DNA from: Nocardioides rotundus | GTDB taxonomy: Bacteria > Actinomycetota > Actinomycetes > Propionibacteriales > Nocardioidaceae | Assembly: GCF_019931675.1 (NCBI RefSeq) | Contig: NZ_CP082922.1 | Coordinates: 744,001 to 808,000 of the forward strand | Direction of reading: 5' to 3' | DNA length: 64,000 bases | Shown: positions 10,398 to 18,298 of the stretch, one piece after another | How the letters are laid out: each line of letters begins with the position of its first letter | Position numbering within the stretch: the first letter of the stretch is position 1 | The notes under the pieces: model-generated | What the model was told of the DNA's origin: nothing | What the model saw: only the letters and a program-made list of their open reading frames with translations | Database searches by the model: none | Translations under genes and position numbers: made by a program

Positions 10398-10540
10398 CGG
10401 TCCGCAGCGAACCCGCCGGCCGGAACCCGTCCGGAATGGGAACATCTATCGCGTCTCGCGCGTTGAGATGAGTGACGCTCGATAGAGTGAGCGCAACGGG
10501 GCGGCCTGCCCCGGGAACCACGGCCTCCAAGGAGAGACCA

Positions 10541-11392
10541 ATGCGTAGCAACAACCCGGTGTTCAACCGCTCGCCGGAGTTCAACGGCCAGAGCACCTAC
10601 GCCGGCAACGGCCAGGCGTACGGCGGCTACGGCCAGGCGAACCCCTACGGCCAGCCCGACCCCTACCAGACCCAGGGCGGCCAGCCCGGATACCCGGACC
10701 TGCAGGAGCAGGGCCGGATGACCATCGACTCGGTGGTGCAGAAGACCGGCATCACGCTGCTGACGGTGATCGTCTTCGCCGCGGCCACGTGGATGCTGGT
10801 CGGCGACGTGTCCGCGCAGACCGCCGGCATGCTCTACGGCGCCATGCTCGTCGGCGGCGGTGCCGCCTTCGTCCTGTCCCTGGTCAACTCGTTCAAGCGG
10901 GTGATCAGCCCCGGCCTGGTGCTCGCGTTCGCCGCGGCCGAGGGCGTCGCGCTGGGCGCGTTCAGCAAGTTCTTCGATGCCCAGTTCGGTGGCGGCATCG
11001 TCGTGCAGGCGGTGCTCGGCACCTTCGCGGCCCTGGCCGGCACGCTGGCGGCGTACAAGTTCTTCAACATCACCGTGAGCAACAAGTTCCGCAAGTTCGT
11101 GGTCTCCGCCATGTTCGGCATGGTGGCCCTCGGTCTGCTGGAGATGGTGCTCGGGATGTTCGGCAACGGGCTGGGTCTGTTCGACGACGGCGCCCTGGGG
11201 CTGCTCTTCGCCGTCGCCGGCCTGGTGCTCGGTGTGTTCATGCTGCTGCTGGACTTCGACTTCGCCGAGCGCGGCGTGGCCGCGGGCCTGGCGGAGCGCG
11301 AGTCCTGGCGGGTCGCCTTCGGGCTGACCGTCAGCCTGGTCTGGATCTACACCAACCTGCTGCGGATCCTGGCGATCTTCCAGCAGGACTGA
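10541..11392 (+). CDS. Bax inhibitor-1/YccA family membrane protein
   Basis: A 283-residue protein of the BI-1/YccA (TMBIM-related) superfamily. The first 60 residues are a soluble, low-complexity tail rich in Tyr, Gly, Gln, Asn and Pro (YGGYGQANPYGQPDPYQTQ); the remainder has about seven membrane helices (from TLLTVIVFAAATWMLVG onward) and the late acidic segment LLLDFDFAERG that corresponds to the family's Asp pair. Family members are calcium-leak channels or protease-associated proteins in model species; the role here is unknown. ATG at 10541 follows GGAGAG at 10531-10536. Confidence 0.88.
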   Translation: MRSNNPVFNRSPEFNGQSTYAGNGQAYGGYGQANPYGQPDPYQTQGGQPGYPDLQEQGRMTIDSVVQKTGITLLTVIVFAAATWMLVGDVSAQTAGMLYGAMLVGGGAAFVLSLVNSFKRVISPGLVLAFAAAEGVALGAFSKFFDAQFGGGIVVQAVLGTFAALAGTLAAYKFFNITVSNKFRKFVVSAMFGMVALGLLEMVLGMFGNGLGLFDDGALGLLFAVAGLVLGVFMLLLDFDFAERGVAAGLAERESWRVAFGLTVSLVWIYTNLLRILAIFQQD

Positions 11393-11403
11393 CCAGCGAC
11401 CGG

Positions 11404-12414
11404 CTAGTCCTCTTCGGCCGCCGCCGGGGACTCCGAGCTCGACTCCGGGCCCCGGCGGCGGTGTCGTAGTGCCACCCAGCGGCCACGCAGCCCGCGCTGG
11501 GAGCCGGCCACCTCGGTGCCGTCGACCTCGGTGCCCGGGGTTCGGGCCGCCTCGACCGCGGCCGTGCTGACCGGCAGCACCGCCTCGCCCCGCAGCGTGA
11601 TGGGCTGTGCCTCCTCGTCGGGGGCGAAGCCCAGCGCCGCGAGCACCGAGGGCACGACGGCGGAGACCATCTTGCGGTAGCCGTCGGCCGAGGGGTGGAA
11701 GCGGTCGGGGCCGAAGAGCAGCGCCGGGGCGGCGTCGAACTCCGCCCCCAGCATCGAGCCGAGCGACACGGTGCGCCCGCCCGCCTCGACCACGGCGATG
11801 GTCTGGGCCGCTGCCAGCCGCCGCGACCACAGCCGCGCCACCTGCTTCAGCGGCGGCGCGATCGGCCGGATCGTGCCGAGGTCGGGGCAGGTGCCGACGA
11901 CCACCTGGGTGCCGGCCTCGACACAGCGCCGGACCGCCTCGGCGAGGGAGCGCACCGACTGCGAGGGCAGCACCTGGTGGGTGACGTCGTTGGCGCCGAT
12001 GAAGATCAGCGCCACGCCCGGCTCGGTGGGCAGCGCCCGGTCCACCTGCACCGCGAGGTCGGAGCTGCGCGCGCCCACGACGGCGTACTCACGCAGGTGC
12101 ACGCGCCGGTTGGCGCGGCCCGCGACCGCCGAGCCGAGCACCGCGCCCGGCGTCTCCTCGACCGAGTGCACGCCGTAGCCCGCGGCGCTGGAGTCGCCGA
12201 GCAGGGCGATCCGCAGGGCGGGCCCGGGGCGGCCCCGGCCGTACCACCCGGTGGCGTCCGGGGGAGGCACGTCCGCCGGCTCGCCGATGGTACGGCGGGC
12301 CAGGCTGGCCTCAGCCCGGAGCACGCCGTACAGGCCCGCGCCGAGCACCGACAGGCCGCCACCGCCGTAGGCCGCGGCGGAGGCGAGTCTGCGAGCTGCT
12401 GCGACCTTCCCCAC
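11404..12414 (-). CDS. SGNH/GDSL hydrolase, membrane-anchored
   Basis: A 336-residue serine esterase-like protein. An N-terminal hydrophobic segment (about 11-33) should anchor or export it. The SGNH blocks are clear: LLGDSSAAGYG with nucleophile Ser75 (block I), an Asn in VFIGANDVTHQ-like sequence (IFIGANDVTHQV, block III), and DRFHPSADGYRKM with the Asp-His pair (block V). The last 50 residues are Arg/Glu-rich and probably disordered. The substrate, perhaps a lipid or acetylated glycan, cannot be predicted. It is divergent from cbs, an arrangement also found in mycobacteria. Confidence 0.9.
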   Translation of the reverse strand: MGKVAAARRLASAAAYGGGGLSVLGAGLYGVLRAEASLARRTIGEPADVPPPDATGWYGRGRPGPALRIALLGDSSAAGYGVHSVEETPGAVLGSAVAGRANRRVHLREYAVVGARSSDLAVQVDRALPTEPGVALIFIGANDVTHQVLPSQSVRSLAEAVRRCVEAGTQVVVGTCPDLGTIRPIAPPLKQVARLWSRRLAAAQTIAVVEAGGRTVSLGSMLGAEFDAAPALLFGPDRFHPSADGYRKMVSAVVPSVLAALGFAPDEEAQPITLRGEAVLPVSTAAVEAARTPGTEVDGTEVAGSQRGLRGRWVALRHRRRGPESSSESPAAAEED

Positions 12415-12443
12415 GCGGCCAGCCTACGGGCCCATCGACTCGA

Positions 12444-12449
12444 TAGGTT
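12444..12449 (+). promoter_or_regulatory. -10 element, leaderless start of cbs
   Basis: TAGGTT ends 7 bases before GTG 12457. There is no Shine-Dalgarno sequence between, so a leaderless mRNA is likely and the GTG start is supported. Confidence 0.55.
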
Positions 12450-12456
12450 GGGGACC

Positions 12457-13863
12457 GTGAAGTATGTGAACTCCTTGCTCGAGCTGATCGGCGACACCCC
12501 GCTGGTGCGGCTGAACCGGACCCTGGACCTGGCTCCGGACGCCGATCCGGAGGCCGGCCCGATGGTGCTCGCGAAGATCGAGTACATGAACCCCGGCGGC
12601 TCGGTGAAGGACCGGATCGCCACCCGGATGATCGAGGCGGCCGAGGCCTCCGGCGAGCTGCAGCCCGGCGGCACGATCGTCGAGCCGACCTCCGGCAACA
12701 CCGGGGTGGGGCTGGCGCTGGTCGCGCAGCAGCGCGGCTACCGCTGCATCTTCGTGTGCCCGGACAAGGTGAGCGAGGACAAGCGCAACGTGCTGCGGGC
12801 CTACGGCGCCGAGGTGGTCGTGTGCCCCACCGCCGTCGCCCCGGAGCACCCGGACTCCTACTACAGCGTCTCGGACCGGCTGGCCGCCGAGCCGGGCGCC
12901 TGGAAGCCCGACCAGTACTCCAACCCCAACAACCCGCGCTCGCACTACGAGACCACTGGGCCGGAGATCTGGGAGCAGACCGACGGGCGGATCACCCACT
13001 TCGTCACCGGCATGGGCACCGGCGGCACGATCAGCGGCGTCGGCCGCTACCTCAAGGAGCAGAACCCCGAGGTCAAGGTGATCGGCGCCGACCCGGCCGG
13101 CTCGGTCTACTCCGGCGGCACCGGACGCCCCTACCTGGTCGAGGGCGTGGGAGAGGACTTCTGGCCCGAGACCTACGACCGCGACGTCGCGGACCGGGTG
13201 ATCGAGGTCTCCGACGCCGACTCCTTCGCCTTCACCCGCCGGCTGGCGCGCGAGGAGGGCATGCTCGTCGGCGGCTCGGCCGGGATGGCCGCCTACGCCG
13301 CCCGCCAGGTCGCCGAGGAGCTGCGCGGCACCCCCGAGGGCGAGAACGCGGTGATCGTCGTGCTGCTGCCCGACTCCGGCCGCGGCTACCTCACCAAGGT
13401 CTTCAACGACGAGTGGCTCGCGCAATACGGCTTCGCCACCGGCGCCGGCGACTCGGGCTCGCGCACCGTCGGGGAGGTGCTGCGCGGCAAGGCGGGGCAG
13501 CTGCCCGACCTGGTGCACACCCACCCGAACGAGACGATCGCCGAGGCGGTCGCGATCCTGCAGGAGTACGGCGTCTCCCAGATGCCGGTCGTCCGGGCCG
13601 AGCCGCCCGTGGTCGCCGCCGAGGTGGCGGGCTCGGTGTCCGAGCGCACCCTGCTGGACGCGCTGTTCGCCGGCGACGCCAAGCTGACCGACTCCGTAGA
13701 GGAGCACATGTCCCAGCCGCTGCCGACGATCGGCTCGACCGAGCCGGCCCGCAACGCGGTCGGCCTGCTGGAGGATGCGGACGCGGTGCTGGTCCACGAG
13801 GACGGCAAGCCGGTCGGCGTCGTCACGCGCCAGGACCTGCTGGCCTACCTCGCCGGCTCCTGA
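12457..13863 (+). CDS. cbs: Cystathionine beta-synthase
   Basis: A 468-residue PLP enzyme that condenses serine (or O-acetylserine) with homocysteine to form cystathionine. The fold II catalytic domain carries NPGGSVKDRIA with the PLP lysine at residue 51, the PTSGNTGVGLALVA substrate loop and the GMGTGGTISGVG phosphate loop. The C-terminal 120 residues are a pair of CBS domains (from about 340, including GVSQMPVVRAE and KPVGVVTRQDLLAYL), which separates this protein from cysteine synthases. With metB at 32212 it suggests a transsulfuration route. Some family members act on O-acetylserine with sulfide, so a cysteine synthase role cannot be excluded. Confidence 0.93.
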   Translation: MKYVNSLLELIGDTPLVRLNRTLDLAPDADPEAGPMVLAKIEYMNPGGSVKDRIATRMIEAAEASGELQPGGTIVEPTSGNTGVGLALVAQQRGYRCIFVCPDKVSEDKRNVLRAYGAEVVVCPTAVAPEHPDSYYSVSDRLAAEPGAWKPDQYSNPNNPRSHYETTGPEIWEQTDGRITHFVTGMGTGGTISGVGRYLKEQNPEVKVIGADPAGSVYSGGTGRPYLVEGVGEDFWPETYDRDVADRVIEVSDADSFAFTRRLAREEGMLVGGSAGMAAYAARQVAEELRGTPEGENAVIVVLLPDSGRGYLTKVFNDEWLAQYGFATGAGDSGSRTVGEVLRGKAGQLPDLVHTHPNETIAEAVAILQEYGVSQMPVVRAEPPVVAAEVAGSVSERTLLDALFAGDAKLTDSVEEHMSQPLPTIGSTEPARNAVGLLEDADAVLVHEDGKPVGVVTRQDLLAYLAGS

Positions 13864-13870
13864 GAGGCCC

Positions 13871-13876
13871 TAGAGT
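13871..13876 (+). promoter_or_regulatory. -10 element, leaderless start of 13883 gene
   Basis: TAGAGT ends 6 bases before ATG 13883, in the short gap after cbs, so the coiled-coil gene has its own probable promoter. Confidence 0.5.
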
Positions 13877-13882
13877 GCCGTC

Positions 13883-14857
13883 ATGAGCGAGCAGACGGGG
13901 GAGCCGCCGGCCTCGCCGGCGCTGGCGGAGCTGGAGCGGGTGGCACAGGCGCGCCGGGAGCGCGACGGGCTGCGGACCCAGGTGGATGTGGTGCGGCAGC
14001 GGCTGGAGCAGGAGCGGGCCGCGGCCTCGGCGGCGGCTGAACGGCTGGGCGCCGAGCAGCGGGACGTGGAGCGGCTGGAGTCGATGTCGATGACCCGGAT
14101 CCTGGCCGGGCTGCGCGGCTCGCGCTCGGGCGACCTGGACCGGGAGCGTGCCGAGGCGCAGGCGGCGGAGTACGCCGTCGCGGAGGCGCGCTCGCGGGTG
14201 GCGCGCGAGGAGTGGGACCTGGGCTCCCTGGAGGAGCGGATCGCCGGCTTCGGCGACCTCGACGCCCGGCAGCGCGACGCCCTGGCCGCGCGGGAGGCGG
14301 AGATCGGGGCCGACCCGGGCGCGGCGGAGACCAGTGAGCGACTCACCGCCGTGGCCGACGAGGCGGGCACGGTGCGGGGCGAGCTCACCGAGCTCGGTGA
14401 GGCCACCGCGGCCGCGCGGGAGGCGGACGCCCGGCTCGACCAGGCCGCCCAGCTGCTGGGCCGGGCCGACGGCTGGGCGACCTACGACACCTTCCTCGGC
14501 GGCGGGATGCTCGGCGACATGGCCAAGCACCAGAACCTGGACCGGGCCGCTGTACACATGCGGGAGGCCGACGCGGCGCTGGCGCGCCTGGCCGCCGAGC
14601 TGGCCGACGTCGGGATCGGCTCGGTCGGCGAGATCGGCATCACCTCGATGTCGCGTGCGCTGGACGTCTGGTTCGACAACATCTTCAGCGACTGGGCGGT
14701 GAAGAACCGGATCGGCGAGGCCGCGGCCCGGGTGGCGCAGCTGCGCTCGGCGCTGGCGGCGACGGGGCAGGAGCTGGGTCGCCGTACTGCTGCCGCCCGA
14801 GGCCGGCTCGCGAGCCTGGAGGCGGAGCGGGAGCGACTCCTGCGCGGGGGCGGCTGA
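13883..14857 (+). CDS. Coiled-coil protein, unknown function
   Basis: Not recognised. The 324-residue product is very rich in Ala, Glu and Arg. Long heptad-like helices fill residues 15-65 and 85-125 and again 145-185 and 285-320 (QVDVVRQRLEQERAAASAA, RLASLEAERERLL). A less charged central segment holds RADGWATYDTFLGGGMLGDM and VDVWFDNIFSDWAVKNRI-like sequence (ALDVWFDNIFSDWAVKN), which may be a small globular or membrane-interacting module. No signal peptide or full membrane helix is evident. Its stop is directly followed by the TSUP transporter start, so the two may be co-translated. Confidence 0.75.
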   Translation: MSEQTGEPPASPALAELERVAQARRERDGLRTQVDVVRQRLEQERAAASAAAERLGAEQRDVERLESMSMTRILAGLRGSRSGDLDRERAEAQAAEYAVAEARSRVAREEWDLGSLEERIAGFGDLDARQRDALAAREAEIGADPGAAETSERLTAVADEAGTVRGELTELGEATAAAREADARLDQAAQLLGRADGWATYDTFLGGGMLGDMAKHQNLDRAAVHMREADAALARLAAELADVGIGSVGEIGITSMSRALDVWFDNIFSDWAVKNRIGEAAARVAQLRSALAATGQELGRRTAAARGRLASLEAERERLLRGGG

Positions 14858-15625
14858 GTGGACGAGCCGCTCCTGTGGCTCGGCCTGGCCGCGGTGGCCG
14901 CGGGCTTCGTCGACGCCGTCGTCGGCGGCGGTGGGCTGATCCAACTGCCCGCGCTGCTGCTGGCCTTCCCGGGGGCCGCGCCGGTCCAGCTGCTGGCGAC
15001 CAACAAGATCTCCGCGGTGGCTGGTACGACCGTCAGCGCGGCGACGTACTATCGCCGGATCCGGCCGGACCCCCGCACCTTCGGGCCGCTGATGGCCTGC
15101 TCGTTCGCCGGCGCGGTGGGCGGCTCCCTCGTGGCGAGCCTGCTGCCGCGGTCGGTCTTCGACCCGATCGTGCTGGCGGCCCTGGTGCTGGTCGGGACCT
15201 ACGTGTGGTTCAAGCCGTCGCTGGGGGAGGCGACGCGGCTGCGCTTCACCGGGCGGCGGCACGTGACGCTGGCGATGCTGGCCGGGGTGATCATCGGGTT
15301 CTACGACGGCGCGCTGGGGCCGGGCACCGGGTCGTTCTTCGTCTTCTCGCTGGTGGGGCTGCTCGGCTACTCCTTCCTCGACGCCTCGGCCAAGGCGCGG
15401 CTGGCGAACATGGCCACGAACCTGGGCAGCCTGGTGGTGTTTCTGCCGATGGGCGCGGTGATGTGGCGGGTCGGCCTGGTGATGGCGGTGTGCAACATCG
15501 TGGGCGGCTACGTCGGCGCCCGGGTCGCGGTCGCGAAGGGCGCCGCCTTCGTGCGGGTGTTCTTCCTGGTGGTCGTCGCCGCGTTCGTGGTGCGGATCGG
15601 CGGTGGCCTCGCCGGATTCTGGTGA
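14858..15625 (+). CDS. TSUP (TauE/SafE) family transporter
   Basis: A 255-residue polytopic membrane protein of the sulfite/anion exporter (TauE/SafE, TSUP) family. The first half contains the signature GFVDAVVGGGGLIQLPALLL and the second half its pseudo-repeat GVIIGFYDGALGPGTGSFFVF, together giving about eight membrane helices. Substrates in the family include sulfite, sulfoacetate and other organosulfur anions. No operon partner here defines the substrate. GTG at 14858 starts immediately after the stop of the upstream gene, implying coupled translation. Confidence 0.9.
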   Translation: MDEPLLWLGLAAVAAGFVDAVVGGGGLIQLPALLLAFPGAAPVQLLATNKISAVAGTTVSAATYYRRIRPDPRTFGPLMACSFAGAVGGSLVASLLPRSVFDPIVLAALVLVGTYVWFKPSLGEATRLRFTGRRHVTLAMLAGVIIGFYDGALGPGTGSFFVFSLVGLLGYSFLDASAKARLANMATNLGSLVVFLPMGAVMWRVGLVMAVCNIVGGYVGARVAVAKGAAFVRVFFLVVVAAFVVRIGGGLAGFW

Positions 15626-15646
15626 GGTGTGAGGGACAATCGGCCC

Positions 15647-16693
15647 ATGGGTGTGGTGGAGCGGATCGACGGGTTCCAACGTCGTCATCCCGTCATCGGT
15701 CTGCCGCTGGCGGTGATCTACAAGTTCTTCGACGACCAGGGCAACTTCCTCGCGGCGACGTTGACCTACTACGCGTTCGTGGCGATCTTCCCGCTGATGC
15801 TGCTCGGCAGCTCGATCCTCGGCCTGGTGCTGGAGGGGCGGCCGGAGTGGCAGGACGCGATCCTCAACTCGGCGCTCTCGCAGTTCCCGATCATCGGTGA
15901 CGAGCTCGGCCGGCCCGAGGGCCTGCAGGGCTCCTTCCTCGGCATCGCGGTCGGCTTCCTCGCCGCGCTCTACGGCTCGATGGGGCTGGGCCAGGCGCTG
16001 CAGAACGCCCAGCACGTCGCCTGGTCGGTGCCGCGCAACAGCCGACCGAACCCGTTCTACTCCCGGCTCAAGACGCTGATGCTGCTCACCACCGCGGGGA
16101 CCTCGCTGCTGGCGGTCACGGTGGTCACCACGCTGCTCAGCGCGACCGAGGTGTTCGGCAGCCAGATCAACGCCGGGATCCGGATGCTCATCCCGATCGT
16201 CACGGTGCTGGTCGTCGGCTGTGGTCTGACCCTGCTGCTGCGGGTCGCGGCGGCCGGGCAGCGCAGCTTCCGCCGCGCCGCCCCGGGCGGCTTCACGCTC
16301 GCGATCCTGTGGCAGCTGCTGCAGTACGGCGGCACCTACTACGTCGACCGGGTGCTGGTCGGGACCAGCTCGATGACCAAGACGTTCGGCCTGGTGCTCG
16401 GGCTGGTGGGCTTCATCTTCATCGGGGCGGTGATGGCGATGCTGTCCATCGAGGTGAACGTCGTGGTGGCCCGGCGGCTCTACCCCCGCGCCCTGCTGAC
16501 CCCCTTCACCGACGCGGTGCAGCCCACGCACGCGGACCGGCGGGCGTATGCGTCCTACGCCCGCGCGCAGCGACACAAGGGCTGGGAGCGGATCCAGGTG
16601 ACCTTCGATCCCAACGGCGCGAACGGGAACGGCTCCACCCCCTCCGACGGCTCAGCCGCCGCGGAGCCGCCGGAGCCCGCGCGTGGCCCCTGA
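15647..16693 (+). CDS. YihY/BrkB family inner-membrane protein
   Basis: A 348-residue protein of the YihY/BrkB family (often misnamed ribonuclease BN). Six membrane helices are visible, with the family landmarks GNFLAATLTYYAFVAIFPLMLL in the first, the central AALYGSMGLGQALQNA, and GGTYYVDRVLVGTSSMTKTFG before the last helices. A soluble Gly/Asn/Ser/Pro-rich tail follows. Function is unsettled in all species. ATG 15647 is preferred because GAGGGA at 15631-15636 is well placed; an in-frame GTG lies at 15629. The end overlaps the next gene by 11 bases. Confidence 0.88.
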   Translation: MGVVERIDGFQRRHPVIGLPLAVIYKFFDDQGNFLAATLTYYAFVAIFPLMLLGSSILGLVLEGRPEWQDAILNSALSQFPIIGDELGRPEGLQGSFLGIAVGFLAALYGSMGLGQALQNAQHVAWSVPRNSRPNPFYSRLKTLMLLTTAGTSLLAVTVVTTLLSATEVFGSQINAGIRMLIPIVTVLVVGCGLTLLLRVAAAGQRSFRRAAPGGFTLAILWQLLQYGGTYYVDRVLVGTSSMTKTFGLVLGLVGFIFIGAVMAMLSIEVNVVVARRLYPRALLTPFTDAVQPTHADRRAYASYARAQRHKGWERIQVTFDPNGANGNGSTPSDGSAAAEPPEPARGP

Positions 16694-17315
16694 GCCGGTC
16701 TCCTACCTCACCCTCGCGCGCGCCGCGCAGGCGAGCATCGAGGTGAAGCGCTCGCGCTTCCTGGCCACGCTCGAGCCGGTCGCCGACGAGGCCGCGGCGC
16801 GGGCGGTGGTGGAGCGGATGCGGCGCGAGCACTGGGACGCGCGGCACCACTGCTCGGCGTTCGTGCTGGGGGCGGACGGGTCGGTGCAGCGCTCCAGCGA
16901 CGACGGCGAGCCCGCGGGCACCGCGGGGGCGCCGATGCTGGAGGTGCTGCGCGGCGCCGGGGTGAGCGACACGGTCGCGGTGGTGACGCGCTGGTTCGGC
17001 GGGGTGCTGCTGGGGGCGGGCGGCCTGGTGCGGGCGTACGGCGACGCCGTACGCGCCGGGCTGGAGGAGGCGGGCACGCTCCGTCGTACGCTGCTGCGCG
17101 AGCAGCTGCTGGTGCTGGACCACGCGGACGCCGGGCGGGTGGAGTCGGAGCTGCGGGCGCGCGGCGTCGCCGTGCTGTCGGTCGACTACGCCGAGCGGGT
17201 CCGGCTCCTGGTCGGCGTGCCCGCCGGCGAGGAGGCGGGGCTGACCGCGACCGTCGCCGGGCTGACCGGAGGCGCGGTCGTGCCGGTCCCCGCCGGGGAG
17301 CGTTGGGTGTCCTGA
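16683..17315 (+). CDS. YigZ/IMPACT family protein
   Basis: A 210-residue member of the UPF0029 (YigZ/IMPACT) family. The N-terminal domain has the characteristic EVKRSRFLATLEPV, the DARHHCSAFVLG segment, DDGEPAGTAGAPMLEVL and VVTRWFGGVLLGAGGLVRAYGDA. The C-terminal DUF1949-like domain follows from about residue 140. YigZ binds nucleic acid in structural studies and the eukaryotic homologue inhibits Gcn2; the bacterial role is unknown. GTG at 16683 overlaps the YihY gene, so the two are probably one transcript. Confidence 0.9.
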   Translation: MAPEPVSYLTLARAAQASIEVKRSRFLATLEPVADEAAARAVVERMRREHWDARHHCSAFVLGADGSVQRSSDDGEPAGTAGAPMLEVLRGAGVSDTVAVVTRWFGGVLLGAGGLVRAYGDAVRAGLEEAGTLRRTLLREQLLVLDHADAGRVESELRARGVAVLSVDYAERVRLLVGVPAGEEAGLTATVAGLTGGAVVPVPAGERWVS

Positions 17316-17320
17316 CGGGC

Positions 17321-17326
17321 TAGATT
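17321..17326 (+). promoter_or_regulatory. -10 element, leaderless start of 17334 gene
   Basis: TAGATT ends 7 bases before ATG 17334, favouring that start over the in-frame TTG at 17325, which would lie inside the promoter. Confidence 0.5.
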
Positions 17327-17333
17327 GCCCAGC

Positions 17334-17723
17334 ATGAGCATTCCGGTGGAGCTGGGGCGGCTGGCGGAGACGCTGCGCTCCTTCGGGTCGGGCTACCTCC
17401 TGACCAGCGGCGGCGGGCAGGTGAAGGCGGTGACGGTGGATCCGCGGGCGTTCGAGGGCGCTGTGCTGGAGCTCCCGGGGAGCCGGGGGTCGCTGGCGAA
17501 CCTGGCGGAGAACCCGGCCGCGACGCTGCTCTTCCCACCGCTGAAGCCGAAGGGCTACACGCTGCTGGTCGACGGCAGCGCCGAGGGGGATGGCGAGGCG
17601 ATCCGCTTCACGCCGGCGACCGCCGTACTCCACCGTCCGGCGTCGCACTCCGACGGGCCTCCCGCGCCCGAGGCCGCGGGGGAGCAGACCGGTTGCGGCA
17701 ACGACTGCCGTCCGGTGGAGTGA
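17334..17723 (+). CDS. Pyridoxamine 5'-phosphate oxidase-fold protein
   Basis: A small 129-residue protein of the FMN-binding split-barrel (PPOX) type. The order LLTSGGGQVKAVTVDP, LANLAENPAATLLFPP and GYTLLVDGSAEGDGEAIRFTP matches the strands and the nucleotide-binding loop of this fold. A Cys pair and His occur in the tail (GCGNDC). Such proteins bind FMN, F420 or heme, or act as general stress proteins; which applies here is not evident. It has its own probable promoter after yigZ. Confidence 0.75.
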   Translation: MSIPVELGRLAETLRSFGSGYLLTSGGGQVKAVTVDPRAFEGAVLELPGSRGSLANLAENPAATLLFPPLKPKGYTLLVDGSAEGDGEAIRFTPATAVLHRPASHSDGPPAPEAAGEQTGCGNDCRPVE

Positions 17724-17752
17724 GTGCTCGTGAGTGACGGGAGCATCGGCCT

Positions 17753-18241
17753 GTGACCATCCGCCCGATCGAGGACGCCGACTGGGAGCAGGTCTGGCCG
17801 ATCTTCGCCGCGACGGTCGCGGCGGGGGAGACCTACGCCTATCCCGAGGACCTGACCAGCGACGAGGCGCGGGCGCTGTGGGTCGAGGACGCGCCCGGGC
17901 AGACGGTGGTGCTGGTCGAGGACGGTGTGGTGCTCGGAACCGCCAAGATGGGGCCGAACCGACCGGGCCGGGGCGACCACGTCGGCACGGCGAGCTTCAT
18001 GGTCGCCGAGGCGGCCCGCGGACGCGGGGTCGGGCGACAGCTGGCCGAGTACGTCGTCGGGTGGCACCGCGACCAGGGCTACCGCGCGATCCAGTTCAAC
18101 GCCGTGGTCGAGACCAACACCGCGGCCGTCCGGCTCTGGGAGTCGCTGGGCTTCCGGATCGTCGGCACCGTGCCCGGCGCCTTCCGGTCCGAGCGGCACG
18201 GCTACGTCGGGCTGCATGTGATGGTTCTCGACCTCGGCTGA
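17753..18241 (+). CDS. GNAT family N-acetyltransferase
   Basis: A 162-residue acetyl-CoA-dependent acyltransferase. The acetyl-CoA loop is ARGRGVGRQLAEYV (motif A, R/Q-x-x-G-x-G/A form), followed by the helical GYRAIQFNAVVETNTAAVRLWESLGF motif B. The N-terminus RPIEDADWEQVWPIFAAT is typical of phosphinothricin/L-amino acid acetyltransferase-like members (PAT/YncA type). The acceptor is unknown. GTG at 17753 begins the conserved sequence. Confidence 0.88.
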   Translation: MTIRPIEDADWEQVWPIFAATVAAGETYAYPEDLTSDEARALWVEDAPGQTVVLVEDGVVLGTAKMGPNRPGRGDHVGTASFMVAEAARGRGVGRQLAEYVVGWHRDQGYRAIQFNAVVETNTAAVRLWESLGFRIVGTVPGAFRSERHGYVGLHVMVLDLG

Positions 18242-18254
18242 GGCGTTCGTGGGT

Positions 18255-18260
18255 TACCCT
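18255..18260 (+). promoter_or_regulatory. Candidate -10 element for mycosin-like gene
   Basis: TACCCT lies about 40 bases upstream of GTG 18299 and would give a short leader containing the GAAGGGG ribosome site at 18284-18290. Confidence 0.35.
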
Positions 18261-18298
18261 CCCGGCCTGCACGCTTCTCGGACGAAGGGGTGAGGTCG